Assembly: GCA_036507955.1 (NCBI GenBank) | Contig: DATCIH010000116.1 | Location: forward strand, 69,015 to 133,014 | Reading direction: 5' to 3' | Origin: DATCIH01 sp036507955 | Lineage (GTDB): Bacteria > Bacillota > Clostridia > Clostridiales > Clostridiaceae | Length of the DNA stretch: 64,000 nt | Shown here: piece after piece, positions 26,469 through 34,872 of the stretch | Position numbering within the stretch: the first letter of the stretch is position 1 | How the letters are laid out: every line of letters starts with the position of its first letter | Notes under the pieces: model-generated | Database searches by the model: none | Seen by the model: the letters and a program-made list of their open reading frames with translations, nothing else | Told to the model about the DNA's origin: nothing | Made by a program: the position numbers and the translations under genes

Positions 26469-27359
26469 CTAAAATATTCTATAATTAGCATATTTATCTG
26501 CAAGTTTATATGAAATAATTATTAAAAGAAAACTTACCACTGATTTTAATAATCCTACTGCGGTCCCGAAGCTCCACTGCAATTGTACCAAGCCCACTCT
26601 ATACACATAAGTATCTATTATATCTGCTGTTTTATAAACAAGAGGATTATAAAGATTAAAAACTTGATCAAAACCAGCATTTAAAACATTACCTAAACTA
26701 AGTGTGGCCATTAATATAATAGTTGGTGCAATACAAGGAATTGTTATATGAAGTAATTGTTTGAATCTATTTGCTCCATCTATTGCTGTAGCTTCATATA
26801 AGCCAGGATCAACCCCTGTTAAAGCGGCAAGATAAATAACAGTACTAAATCCAAATTCCTTCCACACATCAGTTATGATTAGTATAGGTCTAAACCACGT
26901 ATTACTTGCTAAAAACATTATTGGACTTGCGCCAAAAATATGAGTAAGTTGATTAATAGGACCATCAAAGGAAAAAATATTCATAACAACTGAAGCTAAA
27001 ATTACCCAAGATAAAAAATGAGGTAGATATATTATAGTTTGTACAGTTTTCTTAAATTTTACAACTCTAACTTCATTTAGTAGTAATGCTATAATGACAG
27101 GTATAATCATTCCTGCTATAATTTTTAAAACTGCTATAATAATTGTATTGGAGAATATTTCCATACTATCCGGTAAAGAGAACATATATTTAAAATTATC
27201 TAACCCTACCAATTTTGAGCCAAAAATTCCTTTGGCAGGAATATAATTTTGAAAGGCCATTATTATACCAAACATAGGTATAATTGAAAATATTATTAGG
27301 ATTATAATCCCAGGGAATAGCATTAGATGATAATTAATTTGATTTTTTTTATTTCCCAT
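26469..27359 (-). CDS. CUT1 ABC permease, LplB-like
   Basis: The 296-residue permease has six hydrophobic helices and the EAA loop YEATAIDGANRFKQLLHITIPCIAPTI. The C-terminus (LLKSVVSFLLIIISYKLADKYANYRIF) is diagnostic of LplB/YtcP-type partners for aldouronate and related oligosaccharides. AAAGGAG precedes ATG 27359. It lies between the binding protein gene (a hairpin at 27386-27413 separates them) and the LplC-like gene. Substrate not readable from the sequence; nearby genes suggest a plant or host glycan fragment. Confidence 0.9.
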   Translation of the reverse strand: MGNKKNQINYHLMLFPGIIILIIFSIIPMFGIIMAFQNYIPAKGIFGSKLVGLDNFKYMFSLPDSMEIFSNTIIIAVLKIIAGMIIPVIIALLLNEVRVVKFKKTVQTIIYLPHFLSWVILASVVMNIFSFDGPINQLTHIFGASPIMFLASNTWFRPILIITDVWKEFGFSTVIYLAALTGVDPGLYEATAIDGANRFKQLLHITIPCIAPTIILMATLSLGNVLNAGFDQVFNLYNPLVYKTADIIDTYVYRVGLVQLQWSFGTAVGLLKSVVSFLLIIISYKLADKYANYRIF

Positions 27360-27385
27360 TCAATTTACTCCTTTCAATGCTACAA

Positions 27386-27413
27386 ATAAAGTACAGGAAA
27401 TCCTGTACTTTAT
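27386..27413 (-). terminator. Intercistronic hairpin between binding protein and permease
   Basis: A perfect 13-bp palindrome (ATAAAGTACAGGA) with a two-base centre lies between the two genes. It may limit read-through so that the binding protein is made in excess. Confidence 0.6.
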
Positions 27414-27423
27414 TCGTTATATC

Positions 27424-29058
27424 TTATTTCTTTATTGCTGCATTAACTTCTTTTGTTATAACATCTCCACCTTGATCTTTCCACGCTTGGGCAAATTTAT
27501 CAAAATCACTTACAGGTGACTGCCCTACAACAATTTTTAGTAGGCTTTCACTTTCAAGTTTTTGTAAATTTGCCCACTTTGTTTCCATGGTAGGAGTTAC
27601 TCCAAGGAAAACAGGATCGTGATAAACTATGAGATTACTACCCACAGCTTGCTGCCCGTCCCATCTTGTAGTGGCAGTAGCCCATATTGCTGCATTAGCG
27701 CCAGGATTAGCTAAATTAGTATTAAAATCCGCATAAATTTGTTTATAATCTACTCTCATCTTCGCATCAGATTTAGTATCGATAGCCTCTTTTAATTGAT
27801 TGTAACATCTTACTAAAACATCATTGTAATCTATTTGTAAGTTTATAGGAATGCAACCCCAGTCAACTCCCAAACCCTTATAGTAATCAAGAGTAGTTGG
27901 ATCAATTTTTCTTAAAGAATCATTTTCAACATTAAGAACCTTAACAATTGCTTCTGGATGTGCATAACCTTTTCTTACTACAAGAAATCCATTTACTGGA
28001 TCCTGAGAATAAAAATTTAATTTACCATTAGTGTCCAATGGAGCAACAAAAGGCTTCCAATCTGCCTTAGGATTAGCTTTTACTGCATCTGTCATTACAT
28101 CATATGGTGCCCACCAAGGTGCAAATAGTATTCCACATTGTCCAGAAACTACTAATGCATTCGTATCTGCAAGTGTTCTTACTGCAAATTGTTTATCTAT
28201 TAAACCATTTTTGTACATATCACTGATTTTTGTAAGTCCCGCTTTCATTTCTGGTGCAACTGAACCATAATATGCATTGCCAGAACTATCTTTCATCCAT
28301 TGTTTAGGGTACGCTCCGTATAAGCTAAAAATAGTATCTAAACCGTAAGCTGCATTATAAACTGTAAGAGCTGGAATAGCCGCTAATCCAATTGTTTTGC
28401 CAGGTGCATTTCCACCAGGATTCTTATCTATAAATTGCTTTGCTATGTTTTCTACATCCGCAATATTCGTTGGAGCTGGTAATCCTAACTTTGTAAGCCA
28501 ATCTTGTCTTACCCACAAAAGATTTTGTTGTCCTCCAATACTAGTACCTGGTATTGCCATTAACTTACCATCGATTGTTGCCTGATCCAACAATCTTTGG
28601 CCATAAGAAGCATATTGTTCCTTTAAAAAAGGATTCAGAACCTTATCAAAAACAGTTGTAAGATCCTCTACTAGATTATTATCCACTAATTGTTTTAATG
28701 TCTTTCTGTCCGGAACGATCATAACATCGGGAATGGTTCCACTTGCTATAGCTAATGATACCTTCTGATTGTAAGCATCTCCACTTGCTTCCCAAGAATC
28801 AGTAAACGTTACATTAAGTTTTTCTTTTACATACTTAGTTTGCAAATTACTTAAATAAGTATCTCCAGCCGGAAAATGTGGATTAGGGCTTATACTCTTC
28901 CCCTGACTAAAAGTAACTGTAGTAGCATACTTTCCATATGGAGTCATAACTGAAGAATTGTCCACTGCTGATTTAGGTTTTTTTGTCGAAGTACAGCCTG
29001 ACAGAAATGATGTAGCTAGTATTACTGACATCATTATTGAAAAGGTTTTCTTGATCAT
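27424..29058 (-). CDS. CUT1 extracellular oligosaccharide-binding lipoprotein, LplA-like
   Basis: The 544-residue solute-binding protein has a lipoprotein signal (lipobox SFLSGC, Cys near 22) and an extracellular binding domain with PGTSIGGQQNLLWVRQDWL, long for the CUT1 group as expected for LplA-type proteins that bind uronate-containing oligosaccharides. The GGGGGG site ahead of ATG 29058 is strong. It begins the transporter operon running to 25570. A yesN remnant lies upstream, so its original regulator may have been lost; control by the intact YesNM at 16.5 kb is possible. Confidence 0.9.
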   Translation of the reverse strand: MIKKTFSIMMSVILATSFLSGCTSTKKPKSAVDNSSVMTPYGKYATTVTFSQGKSISPNPHFPAGDTYLSNLQTKYVKEKLNVTFTDSWEASGDAYNQKVSLAIASGTIPDVMIVPDRKTLKQLVDNNLVEDLTTVFDKVLNPFLKEQYASYGQRLLDQATIDGKLMAIPGTSIGGQQNLLWVRQDWLTKLGLPAPTNIADVENIAKQFIDKNPGGNAPGKTIGLAAIPALTVYNAAYGLDTIFSLYGAYPKQWMKDSSGNAYYGSVAPEMKAGLTKISDMYKNGLIDKQFAVRTLADTNALVVSGQCGILFAPWWAPYDVMTDAVKANPKADWKPFVAPLDTNGKLNFYSQDPVNGFLVVRKGYAHPEAIVKVLNVENDSLRKIDPTTLDYYKGLGVDWGCIPINLQIDYNDVLVRCYNQLKEAIDTKSDAKMRVDYKQIYADFNTNLANPGANAAIWATATTRWDGQQAVGSNLIVYHDPVFLGVTPTMETKWANLQKLESESLLKIVVGQSPVSDFDKFAQAWKDQGGDVITKEVNAAIKK

Positions 29059-29203
29059 TAATATTACCCCCCTAAAAAATTTAGTTTACATAGATATCTT
29101 AATGCAAAATCTGTTTATATAATATAATAAGAATTATAGAAGTATAACAATTTTTTATGTTCTTAAGCCTAATTTTTATACCATCTAGTATTAAATTATA
29201 TAA

Positions 29204-29245
29204 AAAGGCAATTATGCTTAATATTTAACCAACATAATTGCCTTT
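29204..29245 (-). terminator. Terminator downstream of the yesN remnant
   Basis: A perfect 13-bp stem (AAAGGCAATTATG) with a 16-base loop is followed on the minus strand by TTTTTATATAA. It ends the decayed regulator transcript ahead of the transporter operon. Confidence 0.7.
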
Positions 29246-29255
29246 AAACCATTCA

Positions 29256-29729
29256 TCAAAAAATATTCCTATATTCTGTAGGAGAAATTCCTACTACTTT
29301 TTTAAATACTTTACTAAAATAAGCGGGATCATCATATCCTACAAGTTCAGCCACTTGATATGTTTTGAACTTAATATCTTTAATTAATAATTTGGCCTTC
29401 TCAATTCTCACTTTAGTAAAATAGTCCACAAAATTCTCTCCAGTCTGGCTTTTAAAAAGATCACTAAGATAATTCGAATTTACATATACAATTTCCGCAA
29501 TCTTGTTTAGGTTAATTTCCTCACTATAATGTTTTTCAATAAATCCCTTAACAATTTGTATTATACGCTTATCTCTACTTTTAATTGCTTTTATTTATAG
29601 AACATATAATTACGAGTCCACAATCATCAAAAAATGAACGTGACTTGTTATGTTATTAACAGATTCTTCAGCAATATTTCTAATAATAAAATTACTTATT
29701 TTTGTTTCTTCCATACCATTTTTGTAATT
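29256..29729 (-). pseudogene. Truncated YesN/AraC regulator remnant
   Basis: The open part (29256-29594) encodes a C-terminal double helix-turn-helix (INLNKIAEIVYVNSNYLSDL, VGYDDPAYFSKVFKK, ending SPTEYRNIF). Upstream the frame breaks twice; pieces such as FFDDCGLVIICSINKS and ISNFIIRNIAEESVNNI are recognisable as the middle of a YesN protein. Receiver domain and start are missing. It abuts a group II intron fragment, so the deletion seems to have removed most of the regulator and a neighbouring binding-protein gene. It sits just upstream of the LplABC-type operon it may have controlled. Confidence 0.7.
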
Positions 29730-29803
29730 GTCACGGTAGACGTACTGGTTACCCAGTACACCCCGCACAGATCCCGGTGTGCGGAATTACCGCACCGGCC
29801 TCT
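29730..29803 (-). mobile_element. 3' end (domains V-VI) of a group II intron, remnant
   Basis: On the minus strand a GC-rich stem GGCCGGTGCGG-TAAT-TCCGCACACCGG, with AG and CT at its edges, has the size and GNRA-like loop position of intron domain V. It is followed by GTACTGGGTAACCAGTAC (domain VI-like hairpin) and CTACCGTGAC, like the 3' end of bacterial group II introns. Its base composition stands out from its AT-rich surroundings. The 5' part and the maturase gene are absent. Confidence 0.5.
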
Positions 29804-29943
29804 TCAAATGAAAGATATTTCACCTGTGATTTTTTTTCAGTCGATGTGCTATTCGTAGTAGGTTTTGATGCTCCGCACCCAGCAAGTGTGGATGACACTA
29901 CTAATGTGGTAACAACTACTGCAATCAATCTTTTTATTGCCAT
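29804..29943 (-). pseudogene. Truncated solute-binding lipoprotein, N-terminal fragment
   Basis: ATG 29943 opens a clear lipoprotein signal (MAIKRLIAVVVTTLVVSS, lipobox TLAGC), a Ser/Thr-rich linker and KKSQVKYLSFEEAG, then runs into the group II intron fragment and stops at 29749. Only about 45 native residues remain of a protein normally 400-550 residues long. It is the 5' end of an extracellular sugar-binding gene, cut by an intron insertion and later deletion. Confidence 0.65.
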
Positions 29944-30384
29944 TTTTATTTCCCTCTTTAATTTGAACTAACTTAATCTTTCGATGCACCATACTCAACG
30001 TTAACGTAATTTAATTTTAGCATTTATAAAATCTAATATAAATGTATTATAGAATGATTTCTAATAATATATACAGATATTTTCAATTCTTTGTCAATTA
30101 TTAAATATATGGAATTTTTTCTTTTATTTTGTATAAAAAATTGTTTAACTTATTATTAACTTTAACTGTTATTCATTGGGATCATCTTAATATAAATTAG
30201 ATTTTTTAAACTCAAGCATTTCAAACTTTGCTTTCAACCCATAATGCTTCATTGGCGCTCAACTATCTGAAAAAAAAGAGTCCTCCTTTGATAAAATAGA
30301 GCGGTTTTACAACCGCAGTAAAATCAAAGGAGGACATAGTTTTTTTATCAATATTGGAGCAAATGTAGTCTTATAAAATTTAGA
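29944..30384. other. Intergenic region with a compound terminator
   Basis: About 440 bp. The promoter side of the truncated lipoprotein and the terminator at 30280-30335 are the only structures I can support. Confidence 0.5.
30280..30335 (-). terminator. Terminator of the TIM-barrel isomerase gene, with nested hairpin
   Basis: An outer perfect 13-bp stem (GTCCTCCTTTGAT) encloses an inner GCGGTT/AACCGC hairpin, and the minus strand continues with seven T. It lies 50 bp after the gene's stop. Confidence 0.8.
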
Positions 30385-31272
30385 TTAATACTCTCCTGCT
30401 ACACACTGCTGAAGATGTTCCAGTGCCTGTTTGTTATAACGGCGTGGATTGTCTGTAAATTCAAGTTCAACCATAAGATCGCCTGCATATCCCACACTTT
30501 TCAGTGCTGCGATAACTGCTGTGAAATCTACAATACCACTGCCCGCAGGAATATTTCCCCGTGTTACAGAATCATTATCTTTACAGTGCATGTTAAAAAT
30601 ATTCTTTCCGCCGAGGATATAAATTGCCCACTCTGGGTCAATATGCTGAGTCACTAGGTGACTGGTATCAAGCTGAATACCAAAGTTTGGTTCATTGATA
30701 TCCTTAATTGCTTGAAGCATTGCATGTGGAGTTGATATCATTGATAATACAAAGCACTCGATGGACATACGTAGTCCATATTTCTGAGCGATTTTAGCAC
30801 CTTTTTTATATGTACTCGTGAGTGTATCCCAGTCCTTCTGATAATTGTAATCCGTTGGAAGATGAAAACCCACCTTCTCTGCGGGAGCGGAGTTTTTAAA
30901 TTTCCATCCAGATGTGCCTTGGGGTGATGGTACAATTGTTGATATGATTTTACAACCTATCCACTGTGCTACCTGAGCGCATTTTTCGAAATATTTTAAA
31001 TTGATTTCACGGTCAGCTTCATTTGGCTTATTCCAGTCACCAGACTGGAACACCAATACGTTGGGTTCAAGACCGATTTTACGGGAATGGTTCCCTAATT
31101 TTTCACATGCTTCTTTTGTGTAAAACTTATTAAGAGACTCAGTTGTTGCTAGATAATCCACTGTCTCAAAGCCCAAAGCCCTCATTTGATCTGCAATCTT
31201 TATTAAGGAATCTCCACTAGGAAGATCCTCTGGGATTGGTGTCCAACCCCATGCTACATTACCTATTTTCAT
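30385..31272 (-). CDS. Sugar phosphate isomerase/epimerase family protein (xylose isomerase-like TIM barrel)
   Basis: The 295-residue TIM-barrel protein has the family's metal/sugar motifs: Glu in SIECFVLS, Asp-His in QLDTSHLV, His in NMHCKDND and Glu in MVELEF, arranged as in IolE-, epimerase- and 3-keto-sugar-processing enzymes. These act on ketose or keto-cyclitol intermediates, often with Gfo/Idh dehydrogenases like those in the GRE operon. ATG 31272 with GGAGGAG. It stands alone between remnants, so any link to the GRE operon is inference. Confidence 0.8.
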   Translation of the reverse strand: MKIGNVAWGWTPIPEDLPSGDSLIKIADQMRALGFETVDYLATTESLNKFYTKEACEKLGNHSRKIGLEPNVLVFQSGDWNKPNEADREINLKYFEKCAQVAQWIGCKIISTIVPSPQGTSGWKFKNSAPAEKVGFHLPTDYNYQKDWDTLTSTYKKGAKIAQKYGLRMSIECFVLSMISTPHAMLQAIKDINEPNFGIQLDTSHLVTQHIDPEWAIYILGGKNIFNMHCKDNDSVTRGNIPAGSGIVDFTAVIAALKSVGYAGDLMVELEFTDNPRRYNKQALEHLQQCVAGEY

Positions 31273-31501
31273 AAATATTCTCCTCCATATTCATAATTTA
31301 AAGCCATCTGCCTTTTCTATGTAATCTAATTTGTTTACTCCAGTAATAACTATTATACTATTGAGTATTAGAGAATTCAACATTTATACTAATGGAATTT
31401 TTTCTTTTGTATCGCATACTCCGCACAATTGTTTTTCGGGTTATCAGTCATCTATAGCTATATATTGACTTACCTTCTTACCAAAATAAAAAGATATCAT
31501 A

Positions 31502-32253
31502 TTACTTGGCTCCTTTAGTAAACAAATAATCTTTCCACACTAGGCTATTTTTAATCATATTTGCCTCCATTGCCTCATAAGGAATAGCCATCTCTAGGTG
31601 ATCCCCAATTGCATGTGGAACTTCAATGCTTAGTATGACCCCATACTTAGTTAATTTGTAATTTGCATCATTATCCAAATCATCTCTAGAGTTTGAATAA
31701 ATACCTGATTTAAATGCTTCAACAAAGTGATCATCAATGATAAAAATATCCTTTAAAGGCAAGGTATCAACTTCACTCAATGTAATGTTTTGGGTATGAT
31801 ATATATTAACTGGGTAAGCAGCTTTTTCAAAATAAGAGGTTCCTTGATAGGAAATGCTGAGTACCTTGTTATCGTCCCCCCCCCCAGTTCATATTTCAAA
31901 TCCAGAGAATAAGTACCCATATCCTCTGATTCCATTCTAAGTGATTCCAATTCCGTTCTAATATTTTCCTGTATAACTTTATTTACCAAATCCGCCTTAG
32001 TTGGATTGCTTGCCTTGTTAAGCTGTGGGAATTCTATACTGATTCCCTTCTCTGCATAGGTTTCATTAATAATACTATAAGTAAAATCTGCTTTTTCTTC
32101 AGAAGTGTTATTTTCCACAACACTTGTATCTTTACTGACAGCAGATTCTCTCGCTACCACATCAGATGATGTTTTCTTTACCTTACATGCAACAAGACTT
32201 GTAGCTAGTATGAAAATGATCGCTAGTACCAAGCTTTTTTTAATTTTTTTCAT
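31502..32253 (-). pseudogene. DUF3298-like lipoprotein, copy 2, out of frame at a G10 tract (possible phase-OFF gene)
   Basis: ATG 32253 opens the same lipoprotein as copy 1 at 14.1 kb. The frame reaches a run of ten G (31876-31885, minus strand), then continues wrongly for about 35 residues and stops at 31777; the second half lies in another frame down to 31502. Eight or eleven G would restore it. Relative to copy 1 it lacks 27 residues between DDLD and NDANYKL (an 81-bp in-frame deletion) and ends TKGAK instead of TKG. Apart from that the two are nearly identical at DNA level. This copy and copy 1 are both unreadable as given. Confidence 0.75.
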
Positions 32254-32516
32254 GTTTAGCCTCCATACTCTTTATATTACAAAAAATAAATACACTATAC
32301 TATTATTGTATAATGTATTCGTTATAATTTATATCACCCGTCGGGTGATTTTCATAATATATTATTTTTGTAGAAAAAGAGTCACGCTATAGTTAGAAAT
32401 AATTATATTACTACAAACAGAATATTTAAGATAAGAGCTGTCTATGACATAATAGGATTAGGTTAATTGATTCGGGGTAAGGTATAAACAATATTAAAAA
32501 AAACATTTAATTAGAG
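32254..32516. other. Intergenic region upstream of lipoprotein copy 2
   Basis: Holds the promoter region of copy 2 and a GC-rich palindrome at 32333-32349. Nothing else is recognisable. Confidence 0.4.
32333..32349. promoter_or_regulatory. Perfect 8-bp-arm palindrome, operator-like
   Basis: ATCACCCG-T-CGGGTGAT sits 80 bp upstream of copy 2 and just outside the duplicated DNA. It looks like a dimeric repressor site; no cognate regulator is identifiable. Confidence 0.45.
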
Positions 32517-32687
32517 GTGTTAATAATCGGAGAATTAGACAGATTCCATGGCATAATTGTCAGAATTTATCCAGAAAAAGGTAGAATACATAACATTCCA
32601 CATATTCATGTATATTATAATGAATATAGACATGTGTCTAACCCTTTTGAATTAATTAAATCGTTTAAAACTTTACTAAGCCTTTAA
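32517..32687 (+). CDS. DUF4160-like small protein, probably truncated
   Basis: A GTG at 32517 (or a rarer start a few codons later) opens 56 residues: GELDRFHGIIVRIYPEKG, then IPHIHVYYNEYRHV. DUF4160 proteins, often found in toxin-antitoxin-like pairs, have the same RFyGIxIxMy...PHfHxxY layout but a longer, different C-terminus. The last residues here are unlike the family and the stop lies inside the 3' end of the alcohol dehydrogenase gene on the other strand (23-bp overlap). No partner (DUF2442) follows, so it is likely a stub. Confidence 0.4.
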   Translation: MLIIGELDRFHGIIVRIYPEKGRIHNIPHIHVYYNEYRHVSNPFELIKSFKTLLSL

Positions 32688-33837
32688 AATAATTGTCATC
32701 TTTCATACTATTAAGTGTATTTTTCAATGTATCGATTGAACCAACATGAGTATATAATTTTTCAAAACTAATTTTATTATGTCTCTTAAGTATATGGAAA
32801 GCTTTATTAAAAGCTTTCGGTGAATTGGCACTCATTCCCATAACTCTAGCATGTTTTAAGCATATAAGTCTAGCTGGATCTATAGATACATTTGTACCAA
32901 CATTAACCATGTTTCCAACTTCAACTAATGTACCCATACGTCTTATCATTTCAAGACCTTCTACAAAGGATTCAGGAGAATTTGAGCACTGTAAAACTAC
33001 ATCTGCACCTTGTCCTCCGCTAATATCTCTAACCTTTTTAATTCTTTCATCAGGGCTTGTCTCCTTATAATTAATAACATAATCAGCCTGAGATATTTCA
33101 GAAGCTATAGCTAATCTCTTATTTCTTCCACCAATAATAATTATTTTTTCCACACCCATTATTCTTGAAACAAGAGCCGCAAGGGCTCCTACTGGGCCAT
33201 CCCCTATTATAGTAACTGTAGCATTTGTTGTAAATGCTTCCTCCACGATGCCTGGACACGTGCAGGCTAGTTCTACTGCTCTTACTGCAACTGCTAATGG
33301 ATCGAGTAGTGCTGCAACTTGGGAGGGCATATCCTCTGGAACTTTCCATATATATGTTTCAGGAAATATATACAAATATTCACCAAATCCGCCTTTGAAA
33401 TGCGGGTAAATATTTACATCTGAACTAATACGTTCTTTTCCATTTAAACCAAGCTTATCATATGGAATACCATAAACAAATGAATCATCACATACAGTGC
33501 AAGTACCTGATCCAAAGGTTAAGCATCCTCCACATTTACCACAAGTAATCCATGGGTATAAAACTACTCTATCCCCTACTTTTATCGGTCCACCAAAAAC
33601 ATTTAAGGTTTTATTAGCTCTTTTACCAATATCTACTACTCTACCACACACTTCATGACCTAAAATTGAAGGTTTTAATGCCTCCTGAGGGAATAGATGA
33701 CCATCTGTTCCACAGACAGCTGCATCCTCTACTTTAATTACTGCTCCATCTTCTCCAGCCACCGGTATAGGGAATTCCATAATTTCAATATTTCTTTTAC
33801 CTGTCCATACTGCTGCACGACCTTGTTCTTTTAGCAT
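32665..33837 (-). CDS. Zinc-dependent medium-chain alcohol/polyol dehydrogenase
   Basis: The 390-residue dehydrogenase has the catalytic zinc ligands (Cys in VCGTDGHLF, Glu-His in LGHEVCGRV), a four-cysteine structural zinc site (CGKCGGC...CTVC) and the NAD-binding VTIIGDGPVGALAALVS. It belongs with sorbitol/threonine-type dehydrogenases and may oxidise a polyol or keto-sugar. GGGAG suits the ATG at 33837; two further ATGs upstream overlap the site. Its 3' end overlaps the DUF4160-like frame. Possible partner of the GRE locus, not proven. Confidence 0.85.
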   Translation of the reverse strand: MLKEQGRAAVWTGKRNIEIMEFPIPVAGEDGAVIKVEDAAVCGTDGHLFPQEALKPSILGHEVCGRVVDIGKRANKTLNVFGGPIKVGDRVVLYPWITCGKCGGCLTFGSGTCTVCDDSFVYGIPYDKLGLNGKERISSDVNIYPHFKGGFGEYLYIFPETYIWKVPEDMPSQVAALLDPLAVAVRAVELACTCPGIVEEAFTTNATVTIIGDGPVGALAALVSRIMGVEKIIIIGGRNKRLAIASEISQADYVINYKETSPDERIKKVRDISGGQGADVVLQCSNSPESFVEGLEMIRRMGTLVEVGNMVNVGTNVSIDPARLICLKHARVMGMSANSPKAFNKAFHILKRHNKISFEKLYTHVGSIDTLKNTLNSMKDDNYFKGLVKF

Positions 33838-33846
33838 TGACATCAT

Positions 33847-34108
33847 CTCCCAATATAATTTAAATGATTTAATAAGTTAATCCTAACTTATCATTCACCA
33901 TAAATCCTTTGTGAATTAATGTTACCTTTAAATACATATTAAGTAAACAGTTTAGATGAAAAATATTCACCTCAACTATAAAAACGCCTAAAATATATTG
34001 ATAAAGTTTAAGGTGCATTATTTTAATATATATTATATTATATAAATAGAAGATAAATCTTAATAAATAACTATAACCCTATAATTTAATAAGAAAAAGG
34101 TGGATAAT
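33847..34108. other. Divergent promoter region
   Basis: About 260 AT-rich bases between the dehydrogenase and an uncharacterised gene, with the near-palindrome ATTCAC...GTGAAT near 33893. No gene seen. Confidence 0.4.
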
Positions 34109-34732
34109 ATGGACTTCTTTAAAAGAAATATACTGAAAATAAAAAGTAATACAGAAGATGATGAAGTAAGGTTTTATGTTAATTATTATAAGTTAAAGCA
34201 ATTAGATAATTTTAAAATGTCACTACTGAAAGATATGATGGGTAATAATAAATGCTTAGCCGTCATCAATACAGATATGATTTATAATAGAAATAATAAA
34301 GATAATGAAAAATGGTCAAAGGAATTAACAGATGTATTTGATAAGGTTGATATTAAATATAATAAAATTGAGATTAAGAAATTACAAGATATCATAGTTT
34401 TTGGTGCTGTAGTTAAAGGTACTAATAAGAATACATATAAGCAATGTATAATAGGTTTTATAATTGAAGTAGGAAAGCTTGAAAGTATAAAATCTATAAT
34501 AAACAATAATAATATTAAGTATTATATTAATAATAATGTATGTAGTGATGATGAATTGCTTTGCAATTTTCAATCAAAGTATAATAATGAAGAGGACTTT
34601 TGTAATAATAATATCTTTGATATTTTTGATGATAATTTCACTAAAAATATTGTTATACATTCACAAAGTAAAAATTCTCAGTTTATTGTGGATCTCCTTG
34701 AAAGGTTGAATCATAAGATTGTACTTCCATGA
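34109..34732 (+). CDS. Uncharacterised protein
   Basis: I do not recognise this 207-residue, Asn/Lys/Ile-rich soluble protein. It has no signal peptide or membrane helix. ATG 34109 lies five bases after AAGGTGG, so I prefer it over the GTG at 34100 that overlaps the site. The N-terminal DFFKRNILKIKSN and the C-terminal DLLERLNHKIVLP have no motif I can name. The gene stands alone. It could be a clostridium-specific orphan or a fast-evolving immunity-like protein. Confidence 0.55.
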   Translation: MDFFKRNILKIKSNTEDDEVRFYVNYYKLKQLDNFKMSLLKDMMGNNKCLAVINTDMIYNRNNKDNEKWSKELTDVFDKVDIKYNKIEIKKLQDIIVFGAVVKGTNKNTYKQCIIGFIIEVGKLESIKSIINNNNIKYYINNNVCSDDELLCNFQSKYNNEEDFCNNNIFDIFDDNFTKNIVIHSQSKNSQFIVDLLERLNHKIVLP

Positions 34733-34872
34733 ACTCATTTCTTAGTTATTTCGACAAAAATCATTTTTAGCACTTCCAAACTTACAATAAATATGGTATA
34801 TTTGAATAAATCTATCTTGTATTACCTTTAGAACCAATAGGTTAATATAAAAAAAGTGAGGAACAACTAAGC

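Noticed and set aside
33119..33349. Ser/Gly-rich minus-strand frame inside the alcohol dehydrogenase
   Set aside because: Shadow of the dehydrogenase in another frame; no ribosome binding site and improbable composition.
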